In this document: one piece after another, positions 1 through 9,548 of the stretch
Layout of the letters: every line of letters starts with the position of its first letter
Position numbering within the stretch: the first letter of the stretch is position 1
Notes under the pieces: model-generated
Database searches by the model: none
Told to the model about the DNA's origin: nothing
The model's input: only the letters and a program-made list of their open reading frames with translations
Program-made: the position numbers and the translations under genes
DNA from: Burkholderia ubonensis
GTDB taxonomy: Bacteria > Pseudomonadota > Gammaproteobacteria > Burkholderiales > Burkholderiaceae
Assembly: GCF_902833085.1 (NCBI RefSeq)
Contig: NZ_CADFEB010000003.1
Location: forward strand, 620,001 to 684,000
DNA length: 64,000 nt
Direction: 5' to 3'

Positions 1-72
1 TGCGGCCCTGCGGGTCGTGCCCGTGCGCGAGTCAAACACCACGAGGATCTTGTCGGTCGAGCACGTTGCCAC
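1..72 (-). CDS. Flavodoxin-like protein, N-terminal fragment (runs off window start)
   Basis: Only the first 24 codons are visible, from a GTG at 72 leftwards. They encode DKILVVFDSRTGTTRRAA, which matches the first beta-strand and FMN-phosphate loop of flavodoxins (hydrophobic strand, then S-R-T-G-T-T). The family binds FMN and carries electrons or reduces quinones. It lies 37 bp downstream of the serine hydrolase/NamZ gene on the same strand, so it could be the last gene of that operon. The start is tentative because no clear ribosome binding site precedes it. Confidence 0.5.
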   Translation of the reverse strand, partial: MATCSTDKILVVFDSRTGTTRRAA

Positions 73-109
73 CCCGTGCCAGGACCGTGTAGTACCCCGA
101 CGTCTCGCG

Positions 110-2488
110 TCAGTACAGCAGAAACGCATCCCGCTCGCGCGCGAACGCCGCGTTCTGCGCCGCGACGACCCGCTCGATCTCGTCGAGCGGCCGCCCGTCG
201 CGCAGCAGGTCGGCCACCGCCTGCGAACCGACCGACGCCCGGATCGCGTCGATACGAAACCGCTCCGGATAGCGCCGATGCAGCGCCAGCGCCAGCGCGA
301 GTCCCACCGCCCCCGGCTGCACCGTTCCCGCCGACCGCGCGATCCGCACGCCTTCGCACAGCGCGCCGCGATGCGTCCCTTCGGTCGGCACGAAACGGAT
401 CGGCGCAAACGTCGCGTTCACGTGCATCGCGCGCAGATCGTCCGCCAGCGCGCGGCCGTCGATCCACGGCGCGCCGATCACGGCGAACGGGGTCGCGGTG
501 CCGCGCCCGACGCTCACGTCCGCGCCCTCGACGAGCCCCAGGTCCGGATACAGCGACAACGCGGCCGCGTCGCGCAGGTTCGGCGACGGCGGCACCCAGC
601 CGAGCCCGGTGTCCTCGAAGCGCATCGATCGCCGGTAGTGCTGCATCGGCACCACCGTCAGATCCGCGCCGATCCGCAGCCGCTGGTTGAACAGCGTCGC
701 CAGCTCGCCGACCGTCATCCCGTGCATCAGCGGCAATGGGTAATAGTTCGTGAACGACGCGGGCCCGGCATCCGACACCGGCCCGCCGACCGTGTCCGCG
801 CCGAGCGGGTCCGGCCGGTCGAGCACGAGCACCGGCACCCGCGCGGCCGCCGCCGCTTCGAGCGCGTAGCCGAGCGTCGCGAGGTAGGTGAAGAAGCGCA
901 CGCCGGCATCCTGCAGGTCGAAGACGAGCACGTCCACGTCCGACAATGCCGCCGGCGCGATCCGCCGCCGCTCGCCGTACAGGCTGTGAACGGCCACGTT
1001 GGTGCGCGCGTCGAGCGTGTCGCCGAACGTCGTGTCGAGCTCGGTGTCGATCCCGTGTTCCGGCGCGAAGATCGCCGTGAGCCGCGCTCCCGGCGCCTGC
1101 GCCAGCAGGTCGATCGTGCGGCGGCCCGCGCGGTCGAAGCCGCTGCGATTCGTGACGAGACCGATGCGCTTTCCGGCGACGGCCGCGAAGCCGCTCGACG
1201 CGAGCACGTCGATGCCCGCCAGCACCGGTCCGGACGACGCCGGCAAGCGCGCCGCGCGCGCAACGGCGGGCGCCGTCGCGGGCACGCGCGCGGCGATCTG
1301 CGCGCCCGACAGCGGCGGCGCGCTGCTGGACACGATGCCGAGCACCGCGCCGCGCAACGGCTGCGCGTCGCCCGTCGCGTCCGGATACAGGCGGCTCGTC
1401 AGCACGACGACGAAGCGGCGCGTGACCAGGTCGATCCACAGGCCGGTGCCCGTATAGCCGAGATGCGCGATTGCGCCGGCCGCCGGCAGCCGGTAGCGGT
1501 TGGCGACCAGCGGCGGCTGCAGCGCCCAGCCCGCGGTGCGGGCGTCGCCGTCCGCGTCGAGCGTCGCCGGCGCGGCCAGCTCGGCGACGCTTGCGCGCCG
1601 CAGGATGCGCCGGCCGTCGAGCGTGCCGCCGTGCAGCAGCATGCGCGCGAAGCGCGCGAGATCGTCGGCGCTCGCGTAGAGGCCCGCGTTGCCCGAGACG
1701 CCGCCCAGCGCCGCCGCGACCGGATCGCTGACGCGGGCACGCGCCGCAAGGTCCTCCCGCCGGCTGGTGGGCGCGATGCGCGCCGCCGCGCGCACGCCGG
1801 GCCGGAACTGCGTATCGCGCATGCGCAGCGGCGCGAACACCTGCGCCGCGCACCATGCGTCGAGCGGCTGGCCGCTCGCACGCTCGACGATTTCGCCGAG
1901 CGCCACGTAGTTGACGTCGCTGTAGATCACGCGCGCGCCCGGCGCCGCGACCGGCGGCATCGCGGCGACGTCGGCCAGGACCGCCGCGCGCGTGCGCAAC
2001 GCCCGCGCCGACGACACGCCGGCCGGCAGGCCCGAGGTATGCGCGAGCAGTTGCCGGATCGTGATGCCGTCCTTGCCGTGCGCGCCGAAAGCCGGCCAGT
2101 ATCGGGCGGCCGGCGCATCCAGCGCGAGCCGGCCGCGCTCCGCGAGCTGCATGACCGCCGTCGCGGTGGCGACGGCCTTCGTCAGCGAAGCGAGATCGAA
2201 CAGGGTGTCGGCCGTCATCGGCTCGGGCGCGGGCCCGGTCGTGCGCACGCCTCGTGCGACCCGGACGCGTACTCCGTCCTCGTCACCGACCAGCACGACC
2301 GCGCCGGCGAGATGGCGATCCGCGATCTCCGCCGCAATCGCGGCGTCGATCCGGGCCGCCGCCTGACCGCTTGCGTCGACAGCCGCCGCGTCGTGCGCCG
2401 CGCCCGCGCCCGCGCCCGGCAGCGCCAGCGTCAGCGCGCAGATCAGCGCGGCAACGTGTCGGGATCGTAGCGGTTGCGCGGATTCCAC
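110..2488 (-). CDS. Serine hydrolase (class C beta-lactamase fold) fused to NamZ/DUF1343 domain, secreted
   Basis: About 792 aa. A GTG at 2488 gives an N-terminus with a basic RSRH segment and a hydrophobic stretch (AALICALTLALPGAGAGA), which reads as a signal peptide. Residues about 40-390 form a beta-lactamase-like serine hydrolase with S101-L-T-K104, a YSDVN motif and HLGYTGTG. Residues about 430-792 are DUF1343 (APEHGIDTELD, FDLQDAGVRFFTYL, LDRPDPLGADTVGG). DUF1343 includes NamZ, an exo-N-acetylmuramidase, and in Bacillus the homologues YbbE and YbbC are separate proteins. Inferred role: periplasmic trimming and recycling of peptidoglycan. The start overlaps the upstream gene by 46 bp; a second GTG at 2497 is possible. 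Confidence 0.85.
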   Translation of the reverse strand: MESAQPLRSRHVAALICALTLALPGAGAGAAHDAAAVDASGQAAARIDAAIAAEIADRHLAGAVVLVGDEDGVRVRVARGVRTTGPAPEPMTADTLFDLASLTKAVATATAVMQLAERGRLALDAPAARYWPAFGAHGKDGITIRQLLAHTSGLPAGVSSARALRTRAAVLADVAAMPPVAAPGARVIYSDVNYVALGEIVERASGQPLDAWCAAQVFAPLRMRDTQFRPGVRAAARIAPTSRREDLAARARVSDPVAAALGGVSGNAGLYASADDLARFARMLLHGGTLDGRRILRRASVAELAAPATLDADGDARTAGWALQPPLVANRYRLPAAGAIAHLGYTGTGLWIDLVTRRFVVVLTSRLYPDATGDAQPLRGAVLGIVSSSAPPLSGAQIAARVPATAPAVARAARLPASSGPVLAGIDVLASSGFAAVAGKRIGLVTNRSGFDRAGRRTIDLLAQAPGARLTAIFAPEHGIDTELDTTFGDTLDARTNVAVHSLYGERRRIAPAALSDVDVLVFDLQDAGVRFFTYLATLGYALEAAAAARVPVLVLDRPDPLGADTVGGPVSDAGPASFTNYYPLPLMHGMTVGELATLFNQRLRIGADLTVVPMQHYRRSMRFEDTGLGWVPPSPNLRDAAALSLYPDLGLVEGADVSVGRGTATPFAVIGAPWIDGRALADDLRAMHVNATFAPIRFVPTEGTHRGALCEGVRIARSAGTVQPGAVGLALALALHRRYPERFRIDAIRASVGSQAVADLLRDGRPLDEIERVVAAQNAAFARERDAFLLY

Positions 2489-3702
2489 AGCATCCACCCG
2501 TCGGTGCCGGCCGCGTCGGCGGCGTCCGCTTGCGCGCGAATCTCGTCGGCGTCGAATACGCGATGATCGAACGCGTAGTCGCGAAACGCCTGCAGCCACG
2601 GCCGGAAACGCACGCCGTCCAGGCCGGTGCGGCGCATGGCTTCCGTGAGCGAGCGGGACACGATCTCCCCCGGCCGGTCGGTCGGCTTGCGGCAGCCCGG
2701 CAGCCCCCACGTGAACCCGGACGGATACAGCATCGGGGAAATGTAGTCGACGACCCGCCCGAACGTCTCGATCCGCTGCCCGATCGCGGTGTCGTTGAAG
2801 TTCCAGCACACGTAGCCGAAGATGTCCGCCGACAGGTAGACGCTGTACGGCCGCAGCCGCTCGCGCGCGCCCGCGAGGAACCCGGTGATCGCCGCCACGC
2901 GGTTGGCCTCGGTGTTGGGCTCGCCGAACCGCAGCCCGTTCGCGTCCGGAAAGCGCAGATAGTCGAACTGGATCTCGTCGAAGCCCATGCGGGCGGCTTC
3001 CTCCGCGACGTCGTAGTTGTGCGCCCAGGCGGCGCGCGCGGTCGGATCGATCCAGCGCTGGCGCTCGCGGTCGCGCCAGATCTCGCCGGCGGCGTCGCGC
3101 ACCGCCCAGTCGGGATGCGCGCCCGCCAGGCGGTCGTCCTTGAACACGACGATGCGCGCGATCAGGTAGAGGCCGCGCGCGTGGAAGGCCCTGAGCAGGT
3201 TCGGCAGCTCCGCCGCGTCGCGCCCGCTGCCGGGCACCGGGTTCGCCGCGCCGGCGGCTTCGCGCGCCACGCTGCGGTAGGGCGTCGCCCCGCTGTCGCC
3301 CTTCACGTCGATGACGAGCGCGTTGATGGCGGTCCTGCCCTGCAGCGCCAGCGCCGCGTCGCGCAGCTTGCGGTCCGTGACGCCGTATGCCGACAGATAG
3401 ACGGCCTTCGGCCGCAGCGCCGTCATGCGGATCGTGCGCGCGGCCGCCTGCCCGTCCAGCGTGATCGCCGCACGCGTGTAGCCGGGCGTCGTCACGCTGA
3501 CGGGCGTGCCGGTTCCGTCCGTCGGCACCGCAAACGCGCCGTCGGCATCGGCGACGCGGGTCGCCCCCGACGCGTAGCCGACCGCGCCCGCGAGCGGCCG
3601 GCCGCTCGCGGCATCGACGACGGTGACGGTCACCGTCGCCGCCTGCGCCGGGAGCGCGGCGAGCAGCAACAGCAGGAGCCGGAGGATCGCGCGCCTAGCC
3701 AC
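2443..3702 (-). CDS. Putative glycoside hydrolase (DUF4015/GH13-like), secreted
   Basis: About 419 aa. The GTG at 3702 overlaps the stop of the upstream deacetylase by 8 bp, suggesting translational coupling. The N-terminus (ARRAILRLLLLLLAALPAQA) is a signal peptide. Residues about 20-90 look like a carboxypeptidase-regulatory beta-sandwich. The rest matches the putative glycosyl hydrolase family (KAVYLSAYGV, INALVIDVKGDSG, MGFDEIQFDYLRFP, VDYISPMLYPSGF). The D/E residues at the strand ends fit a TIM-barrel hydrolase. Substrate is unknown; the neighbouring deacetylase points to a polysaccharide. Confidence 0.8.
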   Translation of the reverse strand: MARRAILRLLLLLLAALPAQAATVTVTVVDAASGRPLAGAVGYASGATRVADADGAFAVPTDGTGTPVSVTTPGYTRAAITLDGQAAARTIRMTALRPKAVYLSAYGVTDRKLRDAALALQGRTAINALVIDVKGDSGATPYRSVAREAAGAANPVPGSGRDAAELPNLLRAFHARGLYLIARIVVFKDDRLAGAHPDWAVRDAAGEIWRDRERQRWIDPTARAAWAHNYDVAEEAARMGFDEIQFDYLRFPDANGLRFGEPNTEANRVAAITGFLAGARERLRPYSVYLSADIFGYVCWNFNDTAIGQRIETFGRVVDYISPMLYPSGFTWGLPGCRKPTDRPGEIVSRSLTEAMRRTGLDGVRFRPWLQAFRDYAFDHRVFDADEIRAQADAADAAGTDGWMLWNPRNRYDPDTLPR

Positions 3703-4483
3703 GGCCGTCTCCGGCGGTGCGCAGCAGACCATTGATGCAGCGCGTGTCGCACGCATCGGTCATCAGGTAGCGCGGCAGCGCCAGCGCCGGGTCGGCCAGC
3801 CGCACGGGGTGCGCGTCGAGCGTGAACGCGGCGACGTACCCGGCCTGGGCCGCGAGCTGCTCCGTGTCGGCGTCGTGGATGCCGAACGGCCAGGCCAGCA
3901 GACGGACCGGCCTGCCGGTCGCGGCTTCGAGCCGGTCGCGCGACCGGCTCAATTGCCAGGAAGCGAAGCGCCGGAAGTCGTCCGGCGTGCGCCGCGCGCG
4001 CTCGGTCCTGAAGTTCGGATGCCAGTACGTGTGGGACTCGATGTCGAAGCCGCCCGCCCCGTCGAGCGCGCGCAGTTCGTCCCAGGTCATCGCATAGCTG
4101 GCGTTGGAGATCGCCGACGGATAGATGAACAGCGTGACCGGCGCCGGATGCTGCGCGAGCAGCGGGCGCAGCACGTCGTAGACGGAGCGATGGCCGTCGT
4201 CCACCGTGATCGCGACCGCGCGCGCCGGAACCGCGCCGGGGTCGCCGGCATGCCAGCGCACCACGTCGGCGAGCGGCACGATCCGGTAGCCGGCCGCGTC
4301 GATCGCGCGAAGGTGCGCGCGGAACGTGTCGACGCGCACCGTCATCGAATCCAGCTTCTCGCCGGCGAACCGGTGATAGGCGAGGATCAGCACGCGCGGC
4401 GGCGCCGGGAGCGCATCGTCGCCGAACACGGCCGACGGCGCGAACGACAACAGGAACAGGCAGACGATCAATCGGACGGTCAC
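3695..4483 (-). CDS. Polysaccharide deacetylase (NodB-like), exported
   Basis: About 262 aa. It shows NodB homology: ILAYHRF, AITVDDGHRSVYDVL (the usual TFDDG written TVDDG, metal-binding aspartates) and the HxxxH metal site in ESHTYWHPNF. It would remove N-acetyl groups from an extracytoplasmic glycan. Residues 2-21 form a signal peptide. I chose the GTG at 4483 because GCGAGG lies 6 bases before it. The FNR-like box at 4539-4552, if at -41.5, would also start transcription near 4504, downstream of the alternative ATG at 4513. Confidence 0.85.
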   Translation of the reverse strand: MTVRLIVCLFLLSFAPSAVFGDDALPAPPRVLILAYHRFAGEKLDSMTVRVDTFRAHLRAIDAAGYRIVPLADVVRWHAGDPGAVPARAVAITVDDGHRSVYDVLRPLLAQHPAPVTLFIYPSAISNASYAMTWDELRALDGAGGFDIESHTYWHPNFRTERARRTPDDFRRFASWQLSRSRDRLEAATGRPVRLLAWPFGIHDADTEQLAAQAGYVAAFTLDAHPVRLADPALALPRYLMTDACDTRCINGLLRTAGDGRG

Positions 4484-4538
4484 GATGCACCTCGCGCAAT
4501 AGCCGTCCCTCATTCTTGGCGATTGCGCCGGATGCACG

Positions 4539-4552
4539 TTGCGTCAGATCAA
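4539..4552 (-). promoter_or_regulatory. FNR-like box (weak) upstream of polysaccharide deacetylase
   Basis: TTGCGTCAGATCAA keeps a perfect right half (ATCAA) but the left half is degenerate. Its centre lies 62.5 bp from the GTG at 4483, the same distance as the near-identical box before the ribonucleotide reductase. Confidence 0.4.
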
Positions 4553-4590
4553 GCGGCCGTGCGGCGCATGTGCGTTCGGAACCCGCCGCA

Positions 4591-5526
4591 TCACGCCGTT
4601 TCGGCGACCAGCTCCGCATGGACCCGCTCGACGTCGTCGCGCGTGCACAAGGTCGTTCCCGGATTCGCGACGGACGCCGCCGACGCGGCGAGCGCATAGC
4701 GGCACGCATCGTCGAGCGGCGCGCCGCGCGCGAGCGCCCAGACCATCCCGCCGACGAAGCTGTCGCCCGCGCCGATCGTGCTGCACACGGCCGTCGGCCG
4801 GCCATGCAGCCGCAGCGCGCGATCGCGCGTGACCACCCACGCGCCGCGCTCGCCGAGCGTCAGCGCGACGATCTCGGCGCAGCCGCGGGCGACGAGCTCG
4901 CGCGCCTTCCGGCAGGCCGCCTCCTCGTCGAGCGGCGCGCCGGCCAGCGCGCTCAGTTCGCCGAGACTCGGCTTGACGAGATGAACGCCGGCCTCGAGCG
5001 CGGCCTGCAGAGGCGGCCCGGAAGTGTCGACGACGACCCGGCTGCCGCGCCGGGCTGCCGCACGCGCCAGCGTCGCGTATGCGTCGACCGGCGCGCCCGC
5101 GGGCAGGCTGCCGCTCAGCACCAGATAGCGCGGTGCGGGATGCATGCGCTCGAGGTGGGCGTCGACGTTCCGCCATTCGTCGGCGGCGAGCGACGGGCCC
5201 GGCATCAGGAAGCGGAATTCGCGGCCGGTCGACGTTTCGCGCACGCAGAAGTTCTCGCGAGTCTCGCCGGCAATGGCCACGCGCACGGCGGGCAGGCGCT
5301 CGGCCTCGAGCAACGCGGTCAGCACCTGTCCGGTCGGGCCGCCGGCCGCATATAGCGCGACGCAGTCGCCGCCCAGGCGGTGAACGACGCGCGCGACGTT
5401 GATCCCGCCGCCGCCCGGGTCGCGCCTCGGCGCCGCGCAGCGCAGCTTGTGCGTATCGACGATGTGCTCGACCGATGTCGCGACATCGACGGCGGGATTC
5501 AATGTCACGGTAACGACGTCGGTCAT
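4591..5526 (-). CDS. pfkB: PfkB-family 6-phosphofructokinase / hexose-phosphate kinase
   Basis: 311 aa, normal length for PfkB/FruK ribokinase-fold sugar kinases. It starts VTVTLNPAVD and has the substrate-binding DPGGGGINVARVVHRLGG segment. The C-terminal STIGAGDSFVGGMV motif carries the catalytic aspartate and anion hole. The expected reaction is ATP-dependent phosphorylation of fructose 6-phosphate or 1-phosphate. It lies divergent from the class II ribonucleotide reductase; PfkB is also a member of the mycobacterial dormancy regulon. No strong ribosome binding site precedes the ATG, and the exact sugar substrate cannot be read from sequence. Confidence 0.85.
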   Translation of the reverse strand: MTDVVTVTLNPAVDVATSVEHIVDTHKLRCAAPRRDPGGGGINVARVVHRLGGDCVALYAAGGPTGQVLTALLEAERLPAVRVAIAGETRENFCVRETSTGREFRFLMPGPSLAADEWRNVDAHLERMHPAPRYLVLSGSLPAGAPVDAYATLARAAARRGSRVVVDTSGPPLQAALEAGVHLVKPSLGELSALAGAPLDEEAACRKARELVARGCAEIVALTLGERGAWVVTRDRALRLHGRPTAVCSTIGAGDSFVGGMVWALARGAPLDDACRYALAASAASVANPGTTLCTRDDVERVHAELVAETA

Positions 5527-5681
5527 CGAATGGTCAGCATGAAAACGAGGGTTCGAATGGCTATGCAGTGCAGGCGTGCCCGCGACGGCCGTGCCGACGC
5601 CGGTCGCGATGCGCCCGATCCGTTGCGGCCACCGTGGCGCGCCTGCCTCGCGTCACCCTACGCCCGATGCCACGGGTTTCG

Positions 5682-5695
5682 TTGACCGTCGTCAA
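5682..5695. promoter_or_regulatory. FNR-like box between pfkB and ribonucleotide reductase
   Basis: TTGACCGTCGTCAA is a symmetrical FNR/CRP-type palindrome in the 260-bp divergent gap. It could serve pfkB (about 162 bp to its start) or act as an upstream site for the reductase gene. Confidence 0.6.
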
Positions 5696-5717
5696 GCGAT
5701 GCCCGAAACGGCCGGAA

Positions 5718-5731
5718 TTGCGTTCGATCAA
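5718..5731 (+). promoter_or_regulatory. FNR-like box upstream of class II ribonucleotide reductase
   Basis: TTGCGTTCGATCAA with a perfect right half. Its centre is 62.5 bp before the ATG at 5787. A -10-like TACAGT lies at 5753-5758, as expected if the box sits at -41.5. Confidence 0.55.
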
Positions 5732-5786
5732 CGCTTCGCCATTCGCGCGTCGTACAGTGAACCCTTGACCGTCGCGGAGTCTCGCC

Positions 5787-7586
5787 ATGGACGAACAGCC
5801 ACTTTGCAAGACCGTGTTCGCCGACCGCTATGCGCGGCCCGGCGAAACGACTCGCGCCGCGGCGTTCTACCGGGTCGCGCATGCGCTTTCGCTGGCCGAG
5901 CCGGCGGCGTCGCGCGCGCAGGTCAAGCAGGCGTTTCTCCGCAACCTGCAGCGCGGCGCGATCGGGGCCGGACGCATCCTCGCCAATGCGGGCGCCGGGA
6001 CCGACTGCACGATGGTCAACTGCTTCGTGCACCCGCTCGCCATGCCCGACGAAGCGGCCGCGCACGCGGTCGACGCAGCGCTCGCGCAGGCGCTCGACGA
6101 GGCACGGATCACGCTGCTGATGGGCGGCGGCATCGGCTACGATTTCTCGCAGGTTCCGCCGGCCGGCGCGTACGAGCGGCCCGGCGTGGAACAAAGAGGC
6201 GCGTGCGCGGCGATCGAGCGCTTCGACGCGATGTGCCGCGCACTGCCGTTCGCCGGCCCACGGCGCGGCGCACAGATGGGCGTGCTGCGCTGCGACCATC
6301 CGGACCTGCTCGCGTTCGTCACGGCCAAGCACGGCCGGCGGCGCTGGACGACGTTCAACCTGTCGGTCGGCATGACGGACGCGTTCATGGAAGCCGTCGC
6401 GCACAACCTGCCCTGGACGCTCGCGCATCGCGTGCCGCCGGCCGCCCGGAACGCCCAGAACCCGCCGGCCGCGCTGCCCGACGGCCGGCATGCGTATGCG
6501 ACCGTGCCGGCGCGCACGCTGTGGCAGGCGATCGTCAACGCGGCGCGCGACAGTTCCGAGCCCGGGCTGCTGTTTCTCGATACGATCCGCGACGCGAATC
6601 CGCTGCGCGAGCACGAATGGATCGACGCGACCAACCCGTGCGGCGAGCAGCCGCTGCCCGCATACGGCAGCTGCGTGCTCGGGCCGATCGATCTGTCGCG
6701 GCTCGTGCGGCATCCGTTCGGCATCGACGGCGCGCCGCGCTTCGATTTCGCGCTGCTCGCGGAACTCGTGCGCGTGCAGGTGCGCCTGCTCGACAACGTG
6801 CTCGACCTGACGACGTGGCCGCTCGCCGCGCATGCGCGCGAGGCGCACGCGAAGCGGCGGATCGGGGTCGGCGTGACGGGCCTCGCGGATGCGCTGACGA
6901 TGCTGCAGCTGCGCTACGACGGAGCGCCCGCGCGCATGGTCGCGCGCGAGATCGCGCTGACGATGCGCCAGCACGCATTCGGCGCGTCGGCCGCCCTCGC
7001 CGCCGAGCGCGGCGCGTTTCCGGCCTACGACCCGGCCGACTATCTCGATGGGCCGGCGTCGCACCGCGCGCCGCTGCCGCTGGCCGTGCACCACGCAATC
7101 GCGCGGCACGGGCTGCGCAACAGCCATCTGCTGTCGTTCGCGCCCGCCGGCAGCGTGAGCCTCGCGTTCTGCGACAACTGCTCGAACGGCATCGAGCCGA
7201 CCGTCGGCTGGGTGCAGCAGCGCCACGTCCGCACCGGCGACGATCGCGTGCACGCGTTCCGCGTCGAGAACCACGCGTACCGGCTGTTCCGGCAACTGCA
7301 CGGCAATCGCGCAGCGCTGCCCGACTACTTCGTGACGGCCGCGCAAGTCGCGCCGGCCGATCACGTCGCGATGCTCGCGGCGCTGCAGCCCTGCGTCGAC
7401 GCCGGCATCTCGAAGACGGTCACCGTCGATCAGCGCTGTTCGCTGTCGCAAGTCGACGCGCTGTTCTTTCTCGCGTGGCGCGAGCGGCTCAAGGGCATCA
7501 CGATCTTCCGCCCGGACCCGCAGCTTGCGTCGGTCGTCGCCGACGACGCGGCGAACCGGGCCGACAAGCCGGCGTGCACCTGCTGA
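5787..7586 (+). CDS. Adenosylcobalamin-dependent (class II) ribonucleotide reductase, compact form
   Basis: 599 aa. It reduces ribonucleotides to deoxyribonucleotides without oxygen, so supports DNA synthesis or repair under anoxia. C79 (MVNCFV) is the redox cysteine. N283-P-C285-G-E287 is the active-site loop with the thiyl-radical cysteine and catalytic glutamate, followed by AYGSCVLGPIDLSRLV. The C-terminus ends C597-T-C599, the usual mobile dithiol. It begins directly with the catalytic core and lacks the N-terminal ATP-cone of most NrdJ proteins, so allosteric control by ATP/dATP is probably reduced. GGAG precedes the ATG at 5787. The counterpart NrdZ belongs to the mycobacterial DosR regulon. 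Confidence 0.9.
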   Translation: MDEQPLCKTVFADRYARPGETTRAAAFYRVAHALSLAEPAASRAQVKQAFLRNLQRGAIGAGRILANAGAGTDCTMVNCFVHPLAMPDEAAAHAVDAALAQALDEARITLLMGGGIGYDFSQVPPAGAYERPGVEQRGACAAIERFDAMCRALPFAGPRRGAQMGVLRCDHPDLLAFVTAKHGRRRWTTFNLSVGMTDAFMEAVAHNLPWTLAHRVPPAARNAQNPPAALPDGRHAYATVPARTLWQAIVNAARDSSEPGLLFLDTIRDANPLREHEWIDATNPCGEQPLPAYGSCVLGPIDLSRLVRHPFGIDGAPRFDFALLAELVRVQVRLLDNVLDLTTWPLAAHAREAHAKRRIGVGVTGLADALTMLQLRYDGAPARMVAREIALTMRQHAFGASAALAAERGAFPAYDPADYLDGPASHRAPLPLAVHHAIARHGLRNSHLLSFAPAGSVSLAFCDNCSNGIEPTVGWVQQRHVRTGDDRVHAFRVENHAYRLFRQLHGNRAALPDYFVTAAQVAPADHVAMLAALQPCVDAGISKTVTVDQRCSLSQVDALFFLAWRERLKGITIFRPDPQLASVVADDAANRADKPACTC

Positions 7587-7608
7587 GCCGCGTGATTCCA
7601 GTTACCCG

Positions 7609-9525
7609 TCATGCCTGGGTGTCAACTGTGCGGGCATCCGCCGGCGCACTCGCTTCCGGCCTCCGGGCCGGCCGCGCGGCGTCGACCGGCGCCGCGATCA
7701 GCGCCACCAGCGTGTCGTGATCGATCGCCTCGCGCTGCAGCAGCCGCCGCGCGATCCGTTCGAGCGCGTCGCGATGCCCGGCGAGCGTCGCGGCAACCCG
7801 CGCGTGCGCGTCCGCGAGCAGCGCGCGCACTTCGTCGTCGATCAGCCGCGCGGTGTGCTCGCTGCAGCGCCCGTCGCCCGGCGTCCATGCGCCGGGCACG
7901 CCCGCCTGCGGCGCGCCGTCGTCGAACGTCGCGAGGCCGATGCGCTCGCTCATCCCGTATTGCATGATCATGTGCCGCACCATCGCCGTCGCGCGTTCGA
8001 GATCGTTCTGCGCGCCCGTCGACACGTCGCCGAACACCAGCTCCTCGGCCACCCGCCCGCCGAGCAGCGCATCGAGCCGGTCGAGCAGCTCGCTCTTGCG
8101 CAGCACGTAGCGGTCCTCGGTCGGCACCTGCTGCGTATAGCCGAGCGCCGCGACGCCGCGCGGAATGATCGACACCTTCTTCACCGGATCGCAGTGCGCG
8201 CGGCATTGCGCGACGAGCGCATGCCCGGCCTCGTGATAGGCGATCGTCTCTTTCTCCTGTTCATTCATCACGCGGCTCTTGCGCTCCATGCCGGTCATCG
8301 CGCGGTCGATCGCCTCGTCGAAGTCGGCCATCTCGATCGCCGGCTTGCCGAGCTCGGCCGCATGCAGCGCGGCCTCGTTGACCACGTTCGCGAGATCCGC
8401 GCCGACGAAGCCCGGCGTGCGCGACGCCAGCTCGGCGAGATCGACGCCGGCCGCGAGCTTCACGCGCTTCACGTGCACGCCGAGGATCTGCCTGCGGCCG
8501 TTGAGATCGGGCCGGTCGATCGCGATGTGCCGGTCGAAGCGGCCCGGGCGCAGCAACGCGGGGTCGAGGATTTCGGGCCGGTTGGTCGCGGCCATGATGA
8601 TCACGCCGGAATTGGCCTGGAAGCCGTCCATCTCGACGAGCAGCTGGTTCAGCGTCTGCTCGCGCTCGTCGTTGCCCGACATCATGCCGACGCCGCGTAC
8701 CTTGCCGAGCGCGTCGAGCTCGTCGACGAACACGATGCACGGCGCCTTCTGCTGCGCCTGCTCGAACAGGTCGCGCACGCGCGCCGCGCCGACGCCGACG
8801 AACATCTCGACGAACGCCGAGCCGCTGATCGAGAAGAACGGCACCGCCGCCTCGCCGGCAACCGCGCGCGCGAGCAGCGTCTTGCCGGTGCCGGGCGCGC
8901 CGACGATCAGCACGCCTTTCGGGATCTTGCCGCCGAGCCGCTGGTAGCGCTCCGGGTTGCGCAGGAACGCGACGAGCTGCTGCAGCTCGGCCTTCGCCTC
9001 GTCGATGCCCGCGATGTCGTCGAACGTGATGCCGGTCGCCTGCTGCGCATACACGCGCGCCTGGCTCTTGCCCATTCCGCTGAAATCCTGCGCGCCGCCC
9101 CGCCGTCGCAGCATCAGGTTCCAGATGAACACGAAGCCGATCAGCGGCAGCACCCACGACGCGAGCGCCGACAGCCAGCTCGTGTCCGGCATGCCGTGAT
9201 AGCGGATGCTCGCGGCGGTCAGCGTGTCGACCAGGTGATCGTCGGCGACGCGGTTGGTCGAGAAGCGCCACGGCGGCCCGAGTTTCTTCACAAACGCGGC
9301 CTCGGGGTCCGGCAGCATTGCGCCGGCCTCGGGCATCTTCAGCGTGCCCGAGATCGACGCCTGGCCGATCTCGAGATCGTCGACGAGCCGCGCGGTAACG
9401 AGCCGATGGAAGTCGCTGTACGCGATCGACGTCGTTTCCTGATGCGACGACAGCAGTTGCACCGCGACCAGCGCGACGAAGCCGATCGCGATCAGCAGGC
9501 TGGAATAGTCGAATTGCTTGTCCAT
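7609..9525 (-). CDS. FtsH-like ATP-dependent zinc metalloprotease (accessory paralogue)
   Basis: About 638 aa from MDKQF at 9525. Two membrane segments (about residues 8-25 and 120-140) flank a periplasmic part. The AAA+ module has Walker A GAPGTGKT, Walker [10 protein letters not shown] and the arginine-finger region [19 protein letters not shown]. The protease site is HEAGH. It degrades membrane and some soluble proteins. The family is normally essential and encoded near rrmJ/folP; here it ends a BON-BON-FtsH operon (23 bp after the BON gene), which suggests a stress-specific paralogue under the FNR box at 10958-10971. It is convergent with the ribonucleotide reductase gene, 22 bp apart. 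Confidence 0.9.
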   Translation of the reverse strand: MDKQFDYSSLLIAIGFVALVAVQLLSSHQETTSIAYSDFHRLVTARLVDDLEIGQASISGTLKMPEAGAMLPDPEAAFVKKLGPPWRFSTNRVADDHLVDTLTAASIRYHGMPDTSWLSALASWVLPLIGFVFIWNLMLRRRGGAQDFSGMGKSQARVYAQQATGITFDDIAGIDEAKAELQQLVAFLRNPERYQRLGGKIPKGVLIVGAPGTGKTLLARAVAGEAAVPFFSISGSAFVEMFVGVGAARVRDLFEQAQQKAPCIVFVDELDALGKVRGVGMMSGNDEREQTLNQLLVEMDGFQANSGVIIMAATNRPEILDPALLRPGRFDRHIAIDRPDLNGRRQILGVHVKRVKLAAGVDLAELASRTPGFVGADLANVVNEAALHAAELGKPAIEMADFDEAIDRAMTGMERKSRVMNEQEKETIAYHEAGHALVAQCRAHCDPVKKVSIIPRGVAALGYTQQVPTEDRYVLRKSELLDRLDALLGGRVAEELVFGDVSTGAQNDLERATAMVRHMIMQYGMSERIGLATFDDGAPQAGVPGAWTPGDGRCSEHTARLIDDEVRALLADAHARVAATLAGHRDALERIARRLLQREAIDHDTLVALIAAPVDAARPARRPEASAPADARTVDTQA

Positions 9526-9548
9526 GACGGGAGGCCGGCAGCCGCGCG

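Noticed and set aside
17..2470. An 817-codon open frame on the plus strand
   Set aside because: It is antisense to the serine hydrolase/NamZ gene, and the protein is made almost only of Arg, His, Ala and Asp.
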